This document shows positions 11,258-22,292 of a stretch of DNA of 64,000 bases, in pieces (the stretch's first letter is position 1; each line of letters starts with the position of its first letter). The DNA comes from Actinomucor elegans (taxonomy: Eukaryota > Mucoromycota > Mucoromycetes > Mucorales > Mucoraceae): assembly GCA_026027325.1 (NCBI GenBank), contig JAMSLZ010000007.1:558001-622000 (forward strand), in the 5' to 3' direction. The notes under the pieces are model-generated. The model ran no database searches. It had not been told where the DNA came from and worked only from the letters and a program-made list of their open reading frames with translations. The position numbers and the translations under genes are program-made.

Positions 11258-13536
11258 TCAGTTCTTGATATCAGAGAGTTGCAGACCATACTCGTTCAAT
11301 TGAGCAGTGGTTACTTCAGAAGGACTATTTACTACAAAATCTTTACCTCCAGCTGCTTTGGGAAACGCAATTACATCTCGAATAGAAGTGGATTCTGTCA
11401 AAATAGCCATGAGTCTATCAAAGCCAAGGGCAATGCCACCATGAGGAGGACATCCGCCACCTAAAGCATCAATCAAATGATCAAACCGCTTATATTCGTG
11501 CTTTTGCAGTTGCAACACTTTTTCCAATATAAATGTTTGCATCACAGGTGAATGAATACGGATCGACCCTCCACCAATTTCCATACCATTCAAAACCAAA
11601 TCGTAATGTTGACCTCTAACTTTCTCTGGCTCAGAAGCTAACAGAGGGATATCTTCATCAAAGGGCGCAGTAAAAGGATGATGTGTAGCTTGCCATGTAC
11701 GAATGCCTTGCTCATCGGGTGTGAATAATGGGAAGGATTCAACCCACAAAAATTTGTACTTTTCCTTGTCGAGTGTCAAAAGGCCCTTTTGTTGCATCAA
11801 ATTGGATACGTGTAAACGGATGCGGCCCATCGTGGTGTTGCCGCCATAAAGATATTTAGCGCGTTTATGAACTAGTACTAAATCACCCTTCTCAATGTCA
11901 AGCGATGCGTTGAGTTGATTTTCAATACTGCCTATATGTTGGGATCGACGCAACGTAGCACATTTGGATGGCCATGAGGAGATATTGTTTTCATTAATTT
12001 TAACAAAGCTAAAGTTCTTGTCTTCTGTCAAATCCAACACCTTTTGCATTGCTTTAAGTTCTCCACCAGTCAAAGCTGAGCCTTTTTTCACAACCATACA
12101 ATCTACAGAATCATCTCCAATAACATCCTTCATGTATGATCCAATATCATTAATCTTCATATCAAATCTAACATCAGGTTTATCAGAGCCATACTAAACC
12201 AGAGAGAAATTAATCAAGATATGTAGGCTAATATATATGGATATATATCAAAACTTACCTTAGACATGGCTTCATTGTACGTCATATGAGGGAAGTGATT
12301 CTTGGTCAGCTTTTTACCTAGCGCCTTATCCCATATAGAGGTCACCATACCCTCAATGATCTGTTGAATGTCTTTAATCTTGATAAATGACATTTCCAAA
12401 TCGATCTGTGTGAACTCTGGCTGACGATCAGCTCTCAAATCCTCATCTCTAAAGCAACGAGCAATTTGAAAATAGCGATCAAAACCTGCAGCCATCAACA
12501 TTTGCTTATGCTAAAAAAAAAGAAAGGCAAAATCCATTAGTTTATTGCTGCTTGATTCATAAATGTACACTTTTTTTTTTTTACCTGTTGCGGGCTTTGA
12601 GGCAAGGCATAAAACGAACCTCGCTTTCTAGTAGGAACAATAAACTCACGAGCGCCTTCTGGAGTTGATTTAAATAAAGTAGGTGTTTCGATTTCTGTAA
12701 ATCCATTCTCTGTCAAATAGTTTCTGACTGTATTGGCTGTTAATGATCGAAGACGGATATTGTGTTGCAATTCTTGTCTACGAAGATCCAAATAACGATA
12801 ACGAAGTCTGACCTCTTCGTTAGGCTTTTTTTTTTGTAAGGTAAATATTATGGTTGCATTAGATGAATTTGTAACATACCAATTGCGCCTGATTGGGCCA
12901 GAAAGGCAGTGATGGTGAAGCAGGGTTCAAACAGTAAATCTTTGAAATTTCCACCTCAATATCACCAGAAGCTTGCTTCTTGTTTGACATACCTTCAGGT
13001 CTCTTTTTTACTACACCTTCTACACAAATCACACTTTCTGCAGAAAAAGATTGGATTTGTGATTTGAGTTCTGCATTGCTGGAATCGCGATAGACAAGCT
13101 GTGTAACACCAGAATGGTCTCGCAGAGGCAAGAAGATCAAGTCTTGAGACATGTCTCTGTTAGAATCAATTTAGTTAGACATGCACAGTCAATTTTACTT
13201 GATAAATACCTTGAGGATTGCGCCCAACCGCATAAAACAACTTTCTCGCCTTCATTGGATGCGCGCAGGTCTCCACAGTAATGTGTTCGACTGGGGTATT
13301 CACCTACAGACAAAGGTGAATATCTCAAAGTATAAAAAAGTGTATCGTTTATTACCGTGAAATCTATCGTTATCTTTATATCCATGCAAGTACTGTTCTC
13401 TAATAATGCAACTAGAACTGATCTTGCGCGCTTGACAGGTGGTTGATTTGATCCATTGAGTTGTAGGTCGAATGAGAGTTTTACTCGAAGAAACCCTGTT
13501 AGCTAGTAGCGCTATTCTACAAAGACGCGATGCCAT
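11258..13536 (-). CDS. MSD1: Aspartyl-tRNA synthetase, mitochondrial
   Basis: Class II synthetase that charges mitochondrial tRNA(Asp). Six exons: 13356-13536, 13210-13303, 12880-13156, 12585-12824, 12259-12510, 11258-12193. The total is 1980 nt, 659 aa, about the length of yeast Msd1. The N-terminus [20 protein letters not shown] is arginine-rich without acids, as expected of a mitochondrial presequence. An OB-fold anticodon-binding region follows ([20 protein letters not shown]). Class II motif 1 is around [20 protein letters not shown], motif 2 is [20 protein letters not shown], and motif 3 is [14 protein letters not shown]. The bacterial-type insertion (GAD-like) lies between motifs 2 and 3, as in the bacterial/mitochondrial subtype. 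The cytosolic enzyme lacks this insertion and the presequence, so the mitochondrial assignment is firm. Confidence 0.95.
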
Positions 13537-14696
13537 GTTTCACTTTGTCCCTTTGAGAATTGAAAAGTGAAAGTAAATAATTTTCAAAGAAACTGCCCAT
13601 AAAAGTTCTCGAGACAGGGTGTTACCGAGATCTCTTTGGCGCTATATCAATTCTTCCAGGCTGTGATTATTTTCAAGATCTGTAGAGAATAGTTTTACCT
13701 AAAAAAAAAAAAAAAAAAATACAAGCTTAAAGTACGATATAGGGTTATTCAGATTCTGCTTTTTTTTTTTTAAGTATTATAGAAAATCAGTTTTTAGTTT
13801 TAAGTGCACATTTTTTAAAACAGTAACATGCAAAATGTGGTTCTAGAGAGCGAAATACTGCATAGAGTCAGGATTATGTAACGTAGTTACACTTTCTTGC
13901 AGGACCACAAAGATGTATTCATCAGCAAAAGTGTATCATACTACATATAGTACTCAACCTTCAAAGCTTTTTCGCTTCTGATTTACGATGTAGACAGGGT
14001 TTTGTAATTTCAACGAAAGGACCCATTTCTTCAATTACCGCAGCCAATAAAATCATATAATGCGTATATCCACCATCCGTAGCTATCAGAGCATCGCTCT
14101 AAATCAATCGAAGTACATATAATAAGGGTAACATCCATACATCTAAAAAAAGCCTGGTAAAGTTACATATTGTAAATATTCAGTTGTATATATCGACAGA
14201 GGTACATGCCATGAACACATTAGTGTGCACTATCAACAAGTGCAGTGTTTCATCAGCTCGGTTGAAGGCGCAAAAATAGATAGGGTATGCAGGCTTTATC
14301 ATCGAATATAGTCAAGACTATCTTTAATCCTTGTTGAGTTTCAAGCTGTTTTACCTGTAGATCTGGTATCAAAGGCTTTTTAATTCCGGGAAATGAAAAA
14401 AAGAGATCGATAAGTGATAGTGAAACCATCAAGCAAAGGTTGATTATAACTGTACTTACGTGTATAATTACTTACAAATTCTATCAGTTAGGTGTGATCT
14501 ACATGTTCTCCATGGTGATATTATGATTGGAAAATCATTACACCAAAATGAAGCTGTGTACCTGGGTTGTATTATGTTTTTGTGTTCCATTAAATCATCT
14601 ATAAAAGGTATAAAAGGATGTAGCAAAAGGGTAAAAAAGTATATAAAAAGGTCTTTTTTTTTTATTACAAACTTTTCTTTTCTTTTTCAACTTAAA
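13537..14696. other. Divergent promoter region, AspRS / Ca2+ exchanger
   Basis: About 1.2 kb between two divergently transcribed genes. It contains poly-A and poly-T tracts (near 13700 and 13760) and, at the right end, several TATA-like boxes. No additional gene is seen. Confidence 0.6.
14600..14650 (+). promoter_or_regulatory. Cluster of TATA-like boxes before the Ca2+ exchanger
   Basis: TATAAAAGG occurs twice in succession at about 14600 and 14609, and again as TATAAAAAGG at about 14642. These lie 50-100 bases upstream of the ATG at 14697, followed by a T-rich leader. Confidence 0.45.
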
Positions 14697-16453
14697 ATGG
14701 AGAAAAGATCCAGCTTTGAAGATTCATCATCAGTGATGATAGATCAATCACTCACCGCATCTACTGCTATTGTGAACACTACACCAGAGAAGTCGTTCAT
14801 TTCAACTGGTGCTAGATCAACAAATACTATGAGCTCAAAAAAGCATATCAGTACAAAGGAAGGCTTGATGACTATTGTTAAATCTTCTTGGGTGAATGTG
14901 CTGCTGGTGTTTGTGCCGATCGGTATTGCCTCTCACTTCGTTTGGTCCCCGACGATTACGTTCATAATGAATTTCTTGGCGATCATCCCGCTTGCTAAAT
15001 TGCTGGGTTTTGCAACCGAAGATATCGCTCTCCGTACTGGCGAGGTAAAAGAAAAAAAAACTTGGTAGTATTTCATATATTATATATATTCTGATATAAC
15101 GGATTCAGATTATAGGTGGTTTATTAAATGCAACGTTCGGTAATGCTGTTGAATTGATCATTTCTGTTATATCATTGACACAAAACTTGGTCATTGTCGT
15201 GCAAGCATCCATGTTAGGTTCTATCTTGTCCAATCTCTTACTGGTTCTCGGTATGTGCTTTTGGGGTGGCGGTTACTATCACAAAACACAGTATTTCAAC
15301 AAGACAGTTGCACAAACATCTGCTTCTTTACTGTTTATCTCAGTTGCTTCACTACTGATCCCTGCCGCTTTCTATGGATCTATTCATCAAAACGACACAG
15401 AGTCTTCTTCTGATTTGACTAAGGATATCTTGAATATTTCAAGAGCTACATCCATCATTCTTTTGGTTTTATACTTTTCATATCTTCTTTTCCAAGTAAG
15501 TCATTCTACCCATTCGTTATTTCGCTTTATTCACTTTCGTTTCTTTGATGACTGAATAGCTCAGAACACACAAATATTTGGTACAGTATCTCAAGCCTAG
15601 AAAGCAATAATATAATGGCTAACTTCTGACTAATTCTAGTTTATGAGTCCTTCTAGTTCAGAATGCCGCAGAGCAAGTCAAATTCAAGCTCAACAAAACG
15701 ATCAGACTATTGAAGAAGGACAAACACAAAATACTTCTTTAGCCGCTAGCGATGACGAAGAAGAGGAAGAAGAGCCTCAGTTACCAGCATGGATGTCTAT
15801 CACACTGTAAGTTCCTAGAACCACGTAAAGTGATTTTTACACTGATAACTATGAATAGATTGGTTGTTGTTACTGTGATAGTGGGTGTTTGTGCTGAATT
15901 TTTGGTCTCGGCGATTGAAGAAGTTACCAAAATATGGCACATTAGTGAAACATTTGTTGGTCTGATTCTGATACCTGTCGTTGGTAACGCTGCAGAACAT
16001 CTCACAGCTGTTACTTGTGCCTTTAAAAACAAGGTATGAATTAGTTTATGACCTATTCTACTGATAATAACCCATAACTCAAATATATAGATGGATCTGG
16101 CTTTAGGGGTGGCTGTTGGAAGCAGTATGCAGATTGCACTATTGGTTACACCTCTCATGGTCATTATTGGCTGGGGTATGGATGTAGATATGAGTTTATA
16201 CTTTAATATCTATGAGACTGCTGTTCTCTTGATCGCTGTCATTATGGTGAACTATCTTATCATGGTAAGGAAACGTATTCAATAAAAGTATGATACTGAA
16301 ACAGCAACTTTATAGGATGGCGAAAGTAATTGGTTAGAGGGTCTCATGCTAATTGCGGTTTATATTGTGATAGCTATTAGTTTCTACTATTATCCTGATG
16401 AACCTAGTTCTACCTCCGCTGTTTCTGGATCTAACAGTACCATACACGCGTAA
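14697..16453 (+). CDS. VCX1: Vacuolar Ca2+/H+ exchanger (CAX/Vcx1 family)
   Basis: Moves Ca2+ into the vacuole in exchange for protons. Seven exons: 14697-15044, 15109-15495, 15560-15580, 15640-15806, 15859-16033, 16091-16264, 16316-16453. The total is 1410 nt, 469 aa. After a polar N-terminus of about 60 residues come roughly eleven hydrophobic helices. Both cation-binding alpha repeats are present: [14 protein letters not shown] in the first half and [12 protein letters not shown] in the second. An acidic loop ([12 protein letters not shown]) separates the halves, as in fungal Vcx1. Exon 3 is a 21-nt microexon encoding LRTHKYL, which matches the conserved FQLxTHxxLF stretch of the family. 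The ATG at 14697 was chosen because it follows the TATA cluster and T-rich leader; upstream in-frame codons look like UTR. Confidence 0.93.
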
Positions 16454-16790
16454 AATGAGTGTATGTGTCTTAACTTTATCAAAATGTGATTATAAAAATC
16501 GTTGCATAAATCACCGATCCACTTTATATCTGGTTGCTCGTTACTAAACACCGTACCATTGTGCTTTTAAAGAATAAATAGATGTTCTTTGAACTATCAA
16601 TGACAGCTCTTTGAGATATTGATGATATCTTGTGTATTATAAGCCATTTACTTCAGAAACGCACGGCGGTCTCGCATAGATATTCTCTCTGGGTAAAAGA
16701 TGCTTCATTTTGGGCAAACCTTCTATACTATGATTACTAATAGTAAAGCTTACTTGACACGCATTGTGACACATACACTGCATCTGACTT

Positions 16791-16798
16791 TATAAATA
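16791..16798 (+). promoter_or_regulatory. TATA box that decides the start of the next gene
   Basis: TATAAATA. An in-frame ATG at 16813 lies only about 22 bases downstream, probably too close to be in the mRNA. The next ATG at 16858 lies about 67 bases downstream and is the likely start. Confidence 0.5.
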
Positions 16799-16857
16799 AA
16801 CAGTGCTATTTTATGCCTGCTTATTCAGCCTTCTTTTCTCTAACTTACTTTCAAACT

Positions 16858-18033
16858 ATGGCTACAACGCACGCAGCAGCTTGGACTGCCACATCCATTA
16901 CACGCGCTTTAAACATCCAATACCCCATTATCCAAGCTCCTTGTGCAGGGCATACCGGAGCCGACCTTATTGCTGCTGTTTGTAACGCAGGCGGCCTTGG
17001 TTCCTTGGGTGCAGGTATGATTCCTGCATCGCAATTACGAACTACCATTCGAGCTATTCGCGAGAAAACCTCTAAACCCTTTGCTGTGAATCTCTTCTGC
17101 CGACCCTCACGTCCTCCCACTTCAGTTGAACTTCAAAAGCACTACAAAGGCACAGACGATGTCTTGAATGAGATACGTGCCGAGCTTAATATTCCTATAC
17201 CTACCGAATACGCACTTCGATCGCCTCCATTTGAAGATCAAGTCAATGTTTTATTGGAAGAACGCGTACCTGTAGTTTCCTTTACTTTTGGTTTGTTACC
17301 AGATAATATTTTGCAACGGTTCTGGAGTGCAGGTACTTTTTTGATTGGTACAGCGACTACAGTACAAGAAGCGATGGTGTTGGCAGGCCTGGATACTGCA
17401 GATCCGACACGTAAAGCCGATGCCATTGTAGCGCAAGGACTGGAGGCTGGAGGCCATCGTGGATCGTTTTTATCCAAGGACGGCAGTGGACAGTTACCTG
17501 TAGCTGAATTGGTCAAATCGATTCGTGCTGCACATTCTTCTAGCCAATTTCCTATTCCCTTATTGGCTGCTGGAGGTATTAGTTCTGGCGATGATGTTTA
17601 TAGCGCTTTACATGATTGGAAAGCGGATGGTACTGTCATTGGTACCCTGTTCATGATGGCAACTGAATCCAGTACGCCTAAAGCACATAAAGATTATTTA
17701 TTGGAAGCTAAAGACAAAGCAGTTGAGGAAACAAAGATTACCACTGCCATTACTGGTAAAAGTGTACGAAGTTACCCAAACAAGTTAATGAAGCGTATCG
17801 AGAAAGCAGCCATCAATGGTGATATCCCAAGCTATGATATACAATCATCCAAAACCAAGGATATTGCTGCTTTTGCTACGCGAAATGGAATTAAAGATTA
17901 CATGATGTTACTTTCAGGCGCTCATGCTTCTGCTGCTGTTGAGTATTCTGAACAAGCAACATTAACCGCTGCTCAAATTCTGAACAAAATAGTTACAGAC
18001 GTTAACGAAAAGATTGCTGCCACTGACGTTTAA
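16858..18033 (+). CDS. Nitronate monooxygenase (2-nitropropane dioxygenase family)
   Basis: FMN-dependent TIM-barrel enzyme that oxidises propionate-3-nitronate and other alkyl nitronates, probably for detoxification. Intronless. It is 391 aa from the chosen start at MATTHAAAWTATS; an upstream in-frame ATG at 16813 would give 406 aa. Visible family features: the N-terminal LNIQYPIIQAPCAGHTGADL strand and loop, NAGGLGSLGAGM, VNLFC, PVVSFTFG, then QGLEAGGHRGSF, which holds the FMN/catalytic-region glycines and histidine, and LLAAGGISSGDDV for phosphate binding. The C-terminal third is helical. It belongs to the fungal NMO-like group; I cannot assign class I or II with confidence. Confidence 0.9.
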   Translation: MATTHAAAWTATSITRALNIQYPIIQAPCAGHTGADLIAAVCNAGGLGSLGAGMIPASQLRTTIRAIREKTSKPFAVNLFCRPSRPPTSVELQKHYKGTDDVLNEIRAELNIPIPTEYALRSPPFEDQVNVLLEERVPVVSFTFGLLPDNILQRFWSAGTFLIGTATTVQEAMVLAGLDTADPTRKADAIVAQGLEAGGHRGSFLSKDGSGQLPVAELVKSIRAAHSSSQFPIPLLAAGGISSGDDVYSALHDWKADGTVIGTLFMMATESSTPKAHKDYLLEAKDKAVEETKITTAITGKSVRSYPNKLMKRIEKAAINGDIPSYDIQSSKTKDIAAFATRNGIKDYMMLLSGAHASAAVEYSEQATLTAAQILNKIVTDVNEKIAATDV

Positions 18034-18501
18034 GCGTATGATAATAAATATATAATCAAGTGTCTCTCTAATTTTCCAAAGTTGAAATTATTATCACACT
18101 TGATACAAAAAAAAAAAAAAAAAAAAAAATACTCTCACAAATAGATACATTGGCGAGAACCTGCCTATCATTATAAGAGGAAAAGAATTCTGATTTGATA
18201 CTATTCAATTTCGTTCATATGTCTATGAGTATGTAACATTGAGGGGTCAAGAGAATGACTTTATTGCAACCAACACAAGAAAGCATTGCTGTGATACACG
18301 AGCAAAGGGATCACAGTTGTGAACGTAGATTATGTGTGGTTTTGACCGCTATTTAATCCAACAAAGGTTTTGATGCCATGTAATAGCAGCCTATTCTGGG
18401 CGCTGTAAACTAATAGGATATTTATTAATCATAGTCTAGTGTATACAGCTCTAGTAAGTGATTTATAGGCTGTCATTACTAATGTATAATATACTGGTCC
18501 T

Positions 18502-18573
18502 ATTGCAGTGAAATCCTTTTGAATATATACTACTTATCAGATGTGACATTAAACCGAGATCTATCAAGAGATT
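18502..18573 (+). repeat. Dispersed decayed repeat, copy
   Basis: Upstream part ATTGCAGTGAAATCCTTTTG then CAGATGTGACATTAAACCGA and GATCTATCAAGAGAT. Both upstream and core parts are recognisable. Confidence 0.6.
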
Positions 18574-18684
18574 TATTGAACAATCATTCGACCCAATTGA
18601 CATGGAATACTTGTAATTTACAGTCCATACTTAAAATGTGATGCCAATCATTGGCTTTACTGAGATAATAACAACTTAGTAAAC

Positions 18685-18742
18685 GCAGTGCTTCATTCTG
18701 ATCATACGTTAATCATCAGGTGCTATTTCAAAGATACTATCA
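18685..18742 (+). repeat. Dispersed decayed repeat, partial copy
   Basis: GTGCTTCATTCTGATCATAC then TTAATCATCAGGTGCTATTT; the 3' half of the core is eroded. Confidence 0.4.
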
Positions 18743-20017
18743 ATTAACAACATAAATTACACGCATCAAAAAACTATGCATTCCTATCAAATTTCTACGG
18801 TTGTCTTTTATCCGCCGTACGCCCATAAGTTCAGGGAAATATCTAATATTTTCTACATCCTTAAATCCATTAATCGTTTATGCACAATACTTGTTAAAAT
18901 ACATTGTATCCATTAACAACTGTTCGTTTTTAAACCATGGTAAAAAAAAAAAAAAAAAAATCCAGGGTAATTCAGAAATTTTGCTAAATCGTCGACAGTC
19001 CATAGAGACTGAGGTATATATATATGTGGTGGTAATGGCATGCTTTTCTATCACATTTTTTGTGGTGTCAAAGGCATTGTCGAGTATATCGAAAGCTAAG
19101 TTGAATTAATAAAAGACAGAAACCTTTTCATTGAATGGGTAGCCTGATCAGAGCAAGAAAAGTCTGATGAATACACTGCTTCTAGACTAATCCTAACTCA
19201 GATGTTAACCATTATTATTCCCAATAGTTTCTTTTCCTATAGGTGCTATTATATATCTAAATTTCACATCTCTGCGATGGGCGGCCTTTAAACTGTATTA
19301 GAAATGATTTACAAAAAAAAAAAAAGGTATCGAGAAAGTTTATAATGAAAATTTGCTACAAAACCTCAAGCACAAAGTAACCCAACAATCAAATTATTAA
19401 ATTCTAATATATTATAGCTATCAAATTAAACCGAAGATAGGCAACGAGCCTTCATAGAAACGTTTTTAAACGTTTTTTTAGGACGATAGTACTAGCCCTT
19501 GATAATCACCCGTCACCCAGTTCCAACTCTCTTTTGAACTATTACCAGTTGTCAGTAAACGAATAGTGGGATAAACAAATTTAACAAAAAAGCTTAATCA
19601 AGTAGCTGCACTTGCGCACGATTGATTATATGAATTAAATGTTTTTTTTTAATCAATGCACGTTGGGACTATTTAAGCATGTCTGTCATTTTACTGCACC
19701 ATAATGAATTGAAACTCAACAAGCCAATATTTTGCTCTTGCTAAATCCAGTAGTTTTGTGTTCCCAGCAATCAATTTACAGCGATTAATTGCAGTTTAGA
19801 AAACGTGGAAAATAATACAAGTGTAGTCTTGCTAGGTCAAACATTTTGAAATTTGACGGTTTATACGTAGATGAACTGAGCTTTGATCGAGTTAGTAACG
19901 TAACTATCCCGATTTTGTATAACAAGTGATTTTAAAGTAGAAAAAACGCGTCGATCATTACATATTAAGTATCTATCAATAGTAGACGTACGAGCTAATT
20001 GAACCTACTGCTATTTC

Positions 20018-20112
20018 TCGAAATTTGGTAACTTGGCTGCCATATTATCTAAAACTTGGCTACCTAGCAACCACATTTCTCAAGTTTGACAACTTAGCAA
20101 CTGTGTGTTTTT
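20018..20112 (+). repeat. Short diverged tandem repeat, ~32 bp x3
   Basis: Three successive related segments: GAAATTTGGTAACTTGGCTG, AAACTTGGCTACCTAGCAAC and AAGTTTGACAACTTAGCAAC. They lie upstream of the O-fucosyltransferase-like gene. Confidence 0.45.
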
Positions 20113-20363
20113 TTCAAGATACTGAATGTATTTCTTGAAATTCGACCGTGCTTCTCTAGAAAGGGCCAGACCTATAGGGGATTATATCTAACAAAGTGTA
20201 GCTTTGCCATATAGGGTTATAACTAAAGATCAACACTCACACTAAAAAAGAAGTCCCTTGTACTACACAACCCCTCCTTCAGCTTCAGAACCACGTCCGT
20301 TTTCTTTCTTTCTTCCTTTCTTTCTTCATTGTATTGTTTTTTTTTTCCTCGAGATTAACAAGA

Positions 20364-22091
20364 ATGATTAGAATACAAAGATTGCTTTACTATATCTTGA
20401 TTTTAGCATTCTTTGCTTTTATCTCAATCACCATATTCCCCCATCTGAAAGCAGGTCCTTCATCCTTACCATCTACAAATATAGATTCACAAAAACCCTC
20501 TATTCAACTAGAGAAACCAAAGAAGGCAGATCCTGATGGAGAAAAATATTTATCATGGTTCCCTCATAGGTAAAATAAAATTACTAGATAGTGTTTCATA
20601 AAGGCCTTTATCATTAACCATCCTCATAGTGATTTCCCTGAGCAGCAAGAATCATTTAGAAATGCACTCCGACTTGCTCTGGAAACCAAACGTACAATCA
20701 TTGCACCTATGCTTCGAATCAATAAAATATATCCTTGGATGCCATTTGAAGATCTCGCCAAACGTTACGAAGCACAAGATAAAGCTAGTCTCAGAAAGGC
20801 TTGTGAGGCTCATCAAACCAACTGGCAAACTGAATTAGAACCTTGCCAAGATATCGATACATGGATTGAAATTCCTTGGTCTAGTATCATGGATTTGGAA
20901 ACTATCAAGAGAGAGTATGGTATTCGTATCATTGAACGTACTGAAGGTCATGGTTGGGGTACGCGTGAATCCGCATTAGGTGGTAATATCCACCCTGATG
21001 ACGTTGCTATTGTCGATGTCATGACATTCAAGGAAAATGGTACTGATTGGGAACATCCTGACGTTGAAGCTGCCTTGAAGCAGCAATCTAAACCACAATC
21101 ACGTTTTGCCAACTGGATCCAGTCTCATTTAGGATCGAACAAGGAAGAAAAGCTGACTCAACCTTTGAAATATGTATTTAGTGTCGACCAACTGCACGCT
21201 ATTGATGCCAAGATCATTCAGTTTGGCGCTTTGAATTCCGCTGCACGCTATGCAACTACTCCAAATGAGCTTCAAGCCGATCTACGCAAAGCTTTAATGA
21301 AGACTCGATTTGTAGTGCCTGATAACATGGCTCAGCTAACTGCCCAATCAGCTAAAATCGTGGATGCTTTAGGAGGTCGATTCCAATACAGTACTTTAAT
21401 TCTCAACTTGGCCAAGCTTGTAGCTTTGGATGCTCGTGCTGGTACCATTCAACATTTAGCAGTAGATGGTACCGTGCTCAACAAAGAAGAAGAAGATAAG
21501 ATGGTAGCTAACGGTCCTTCTACCATGGAAGACCTTAGTGTAAAATCGAGAACGGAACTCATGGAAGCTGTTGTGCTTGAAATATTTGGCGATATTCCTA
21601 TCAACCAAGCTGTATCAGCTGCTATGCCCATCAAACCATCTAAATTAGCCACTATTTTAAGCAATGGTATCACCAATAACTCTAGTGATCGACGTAAATT
21701 GCTGGAAGCCTGTGTTGATTATCATAAGAACATTGAACAGCGTTATCCTGTATATTACTTGATGAATGATATGGGCGTTGCGCCCGAAACGCGTCCTGAT
21801 ATCTTTGGTCCTTTGTTGGAAATGTTCCCTTGTGTCTTTTCTAAAGCAGATATGAAAAATTGGGGTATCTTAACCGATGACTGGTCTTTGGGTCAACCTG
21901 AATTAACAGATCCCAATGTAAATTATGAGACTTTGCTCCAGCCTCTCCTTGATATTCTGATTGCAGGAAAAGGTAAGTTTTGTAAGTGAACCATAGGCTG
22001 ATTATGCTAATGTAATTCGGTAGGATATTCATTTTTCGAGATTCCAACTACACCATTAACGCGTTTCCTTAATTGGAGTCCAAAAGACTGA
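20364..22091 (+). CDS. Type II membrane protein, O-fucosyltransferase-like
   Basis: Three exons: 20364-20569, 20630-21972, 22024-22091. The total is 1617 nt, 538 aa. Residues about 5-28 (LLYYILILAFFAFISITIFP) form a signal anchor, so the body should face the Golgi or ER lumen. It then shows YLSWFPHSDFPEQQESFRNALRLA...TKRTIIAPMLRI, which resembles the first nucleotide-sugar-binding block of fungal proteins in the GDP-fucose O-fucosyltransferase superfamily. A later block has YLMNDMG, FPCVFSKADM, and the final exon gives GYSFFEIPTTPLTRFLNW, again as in that group. The donor sugar and acceptor are unknown and the family call is by pattern recall only. The correct start is the ATG at 20364, directly before the hydrophobic anchor. 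Confidence 0.6.
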
Positions 22092-22292
22092 GTAAAACCG
22101 TTTCAATAGAATAATAAAACAATTCCGCGACTAGTGTAACAGATTAGCTATACATTATATCAATTTTTGAAACTGCTACTTGCTGTCAAATGATGTCACA
22201 ATTGAGTCAGATCAACGCAGAAACAGCATAAAAAGACTCCATTACATCGTATTCTTTTGTTTTTTTCTTTCAAATAACTTGTAATAACTATC

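Larger units (their letters stand above)
18034..20363. other. Intergenic region
   Basis: 2.3 kb without a gene model. It contains A-runs at 18107-18129 and 18942-18960, repeat copies at 18502-18573 and 18685-18742, and a short diverged triplication at 20018-20112. The last 70 bases are a CTTT-rich leader for the next gene. Confidence 0.55.

Noticed and set aside
16813..16857. Upstream ATG as start of the nitronate monooxygenase
   Set aside because: Only about 22 bases from the TATA box and adds a tail not seen in the family; the next ATG at 16858 is better.
20334..20363. In-frame extension upstream of the O-fucosyltransferase-like start
   Set aside because: Begins with TTG, not ATG, inside a T-rich leader; the ATG at 20364 is directly before the signal anchor.
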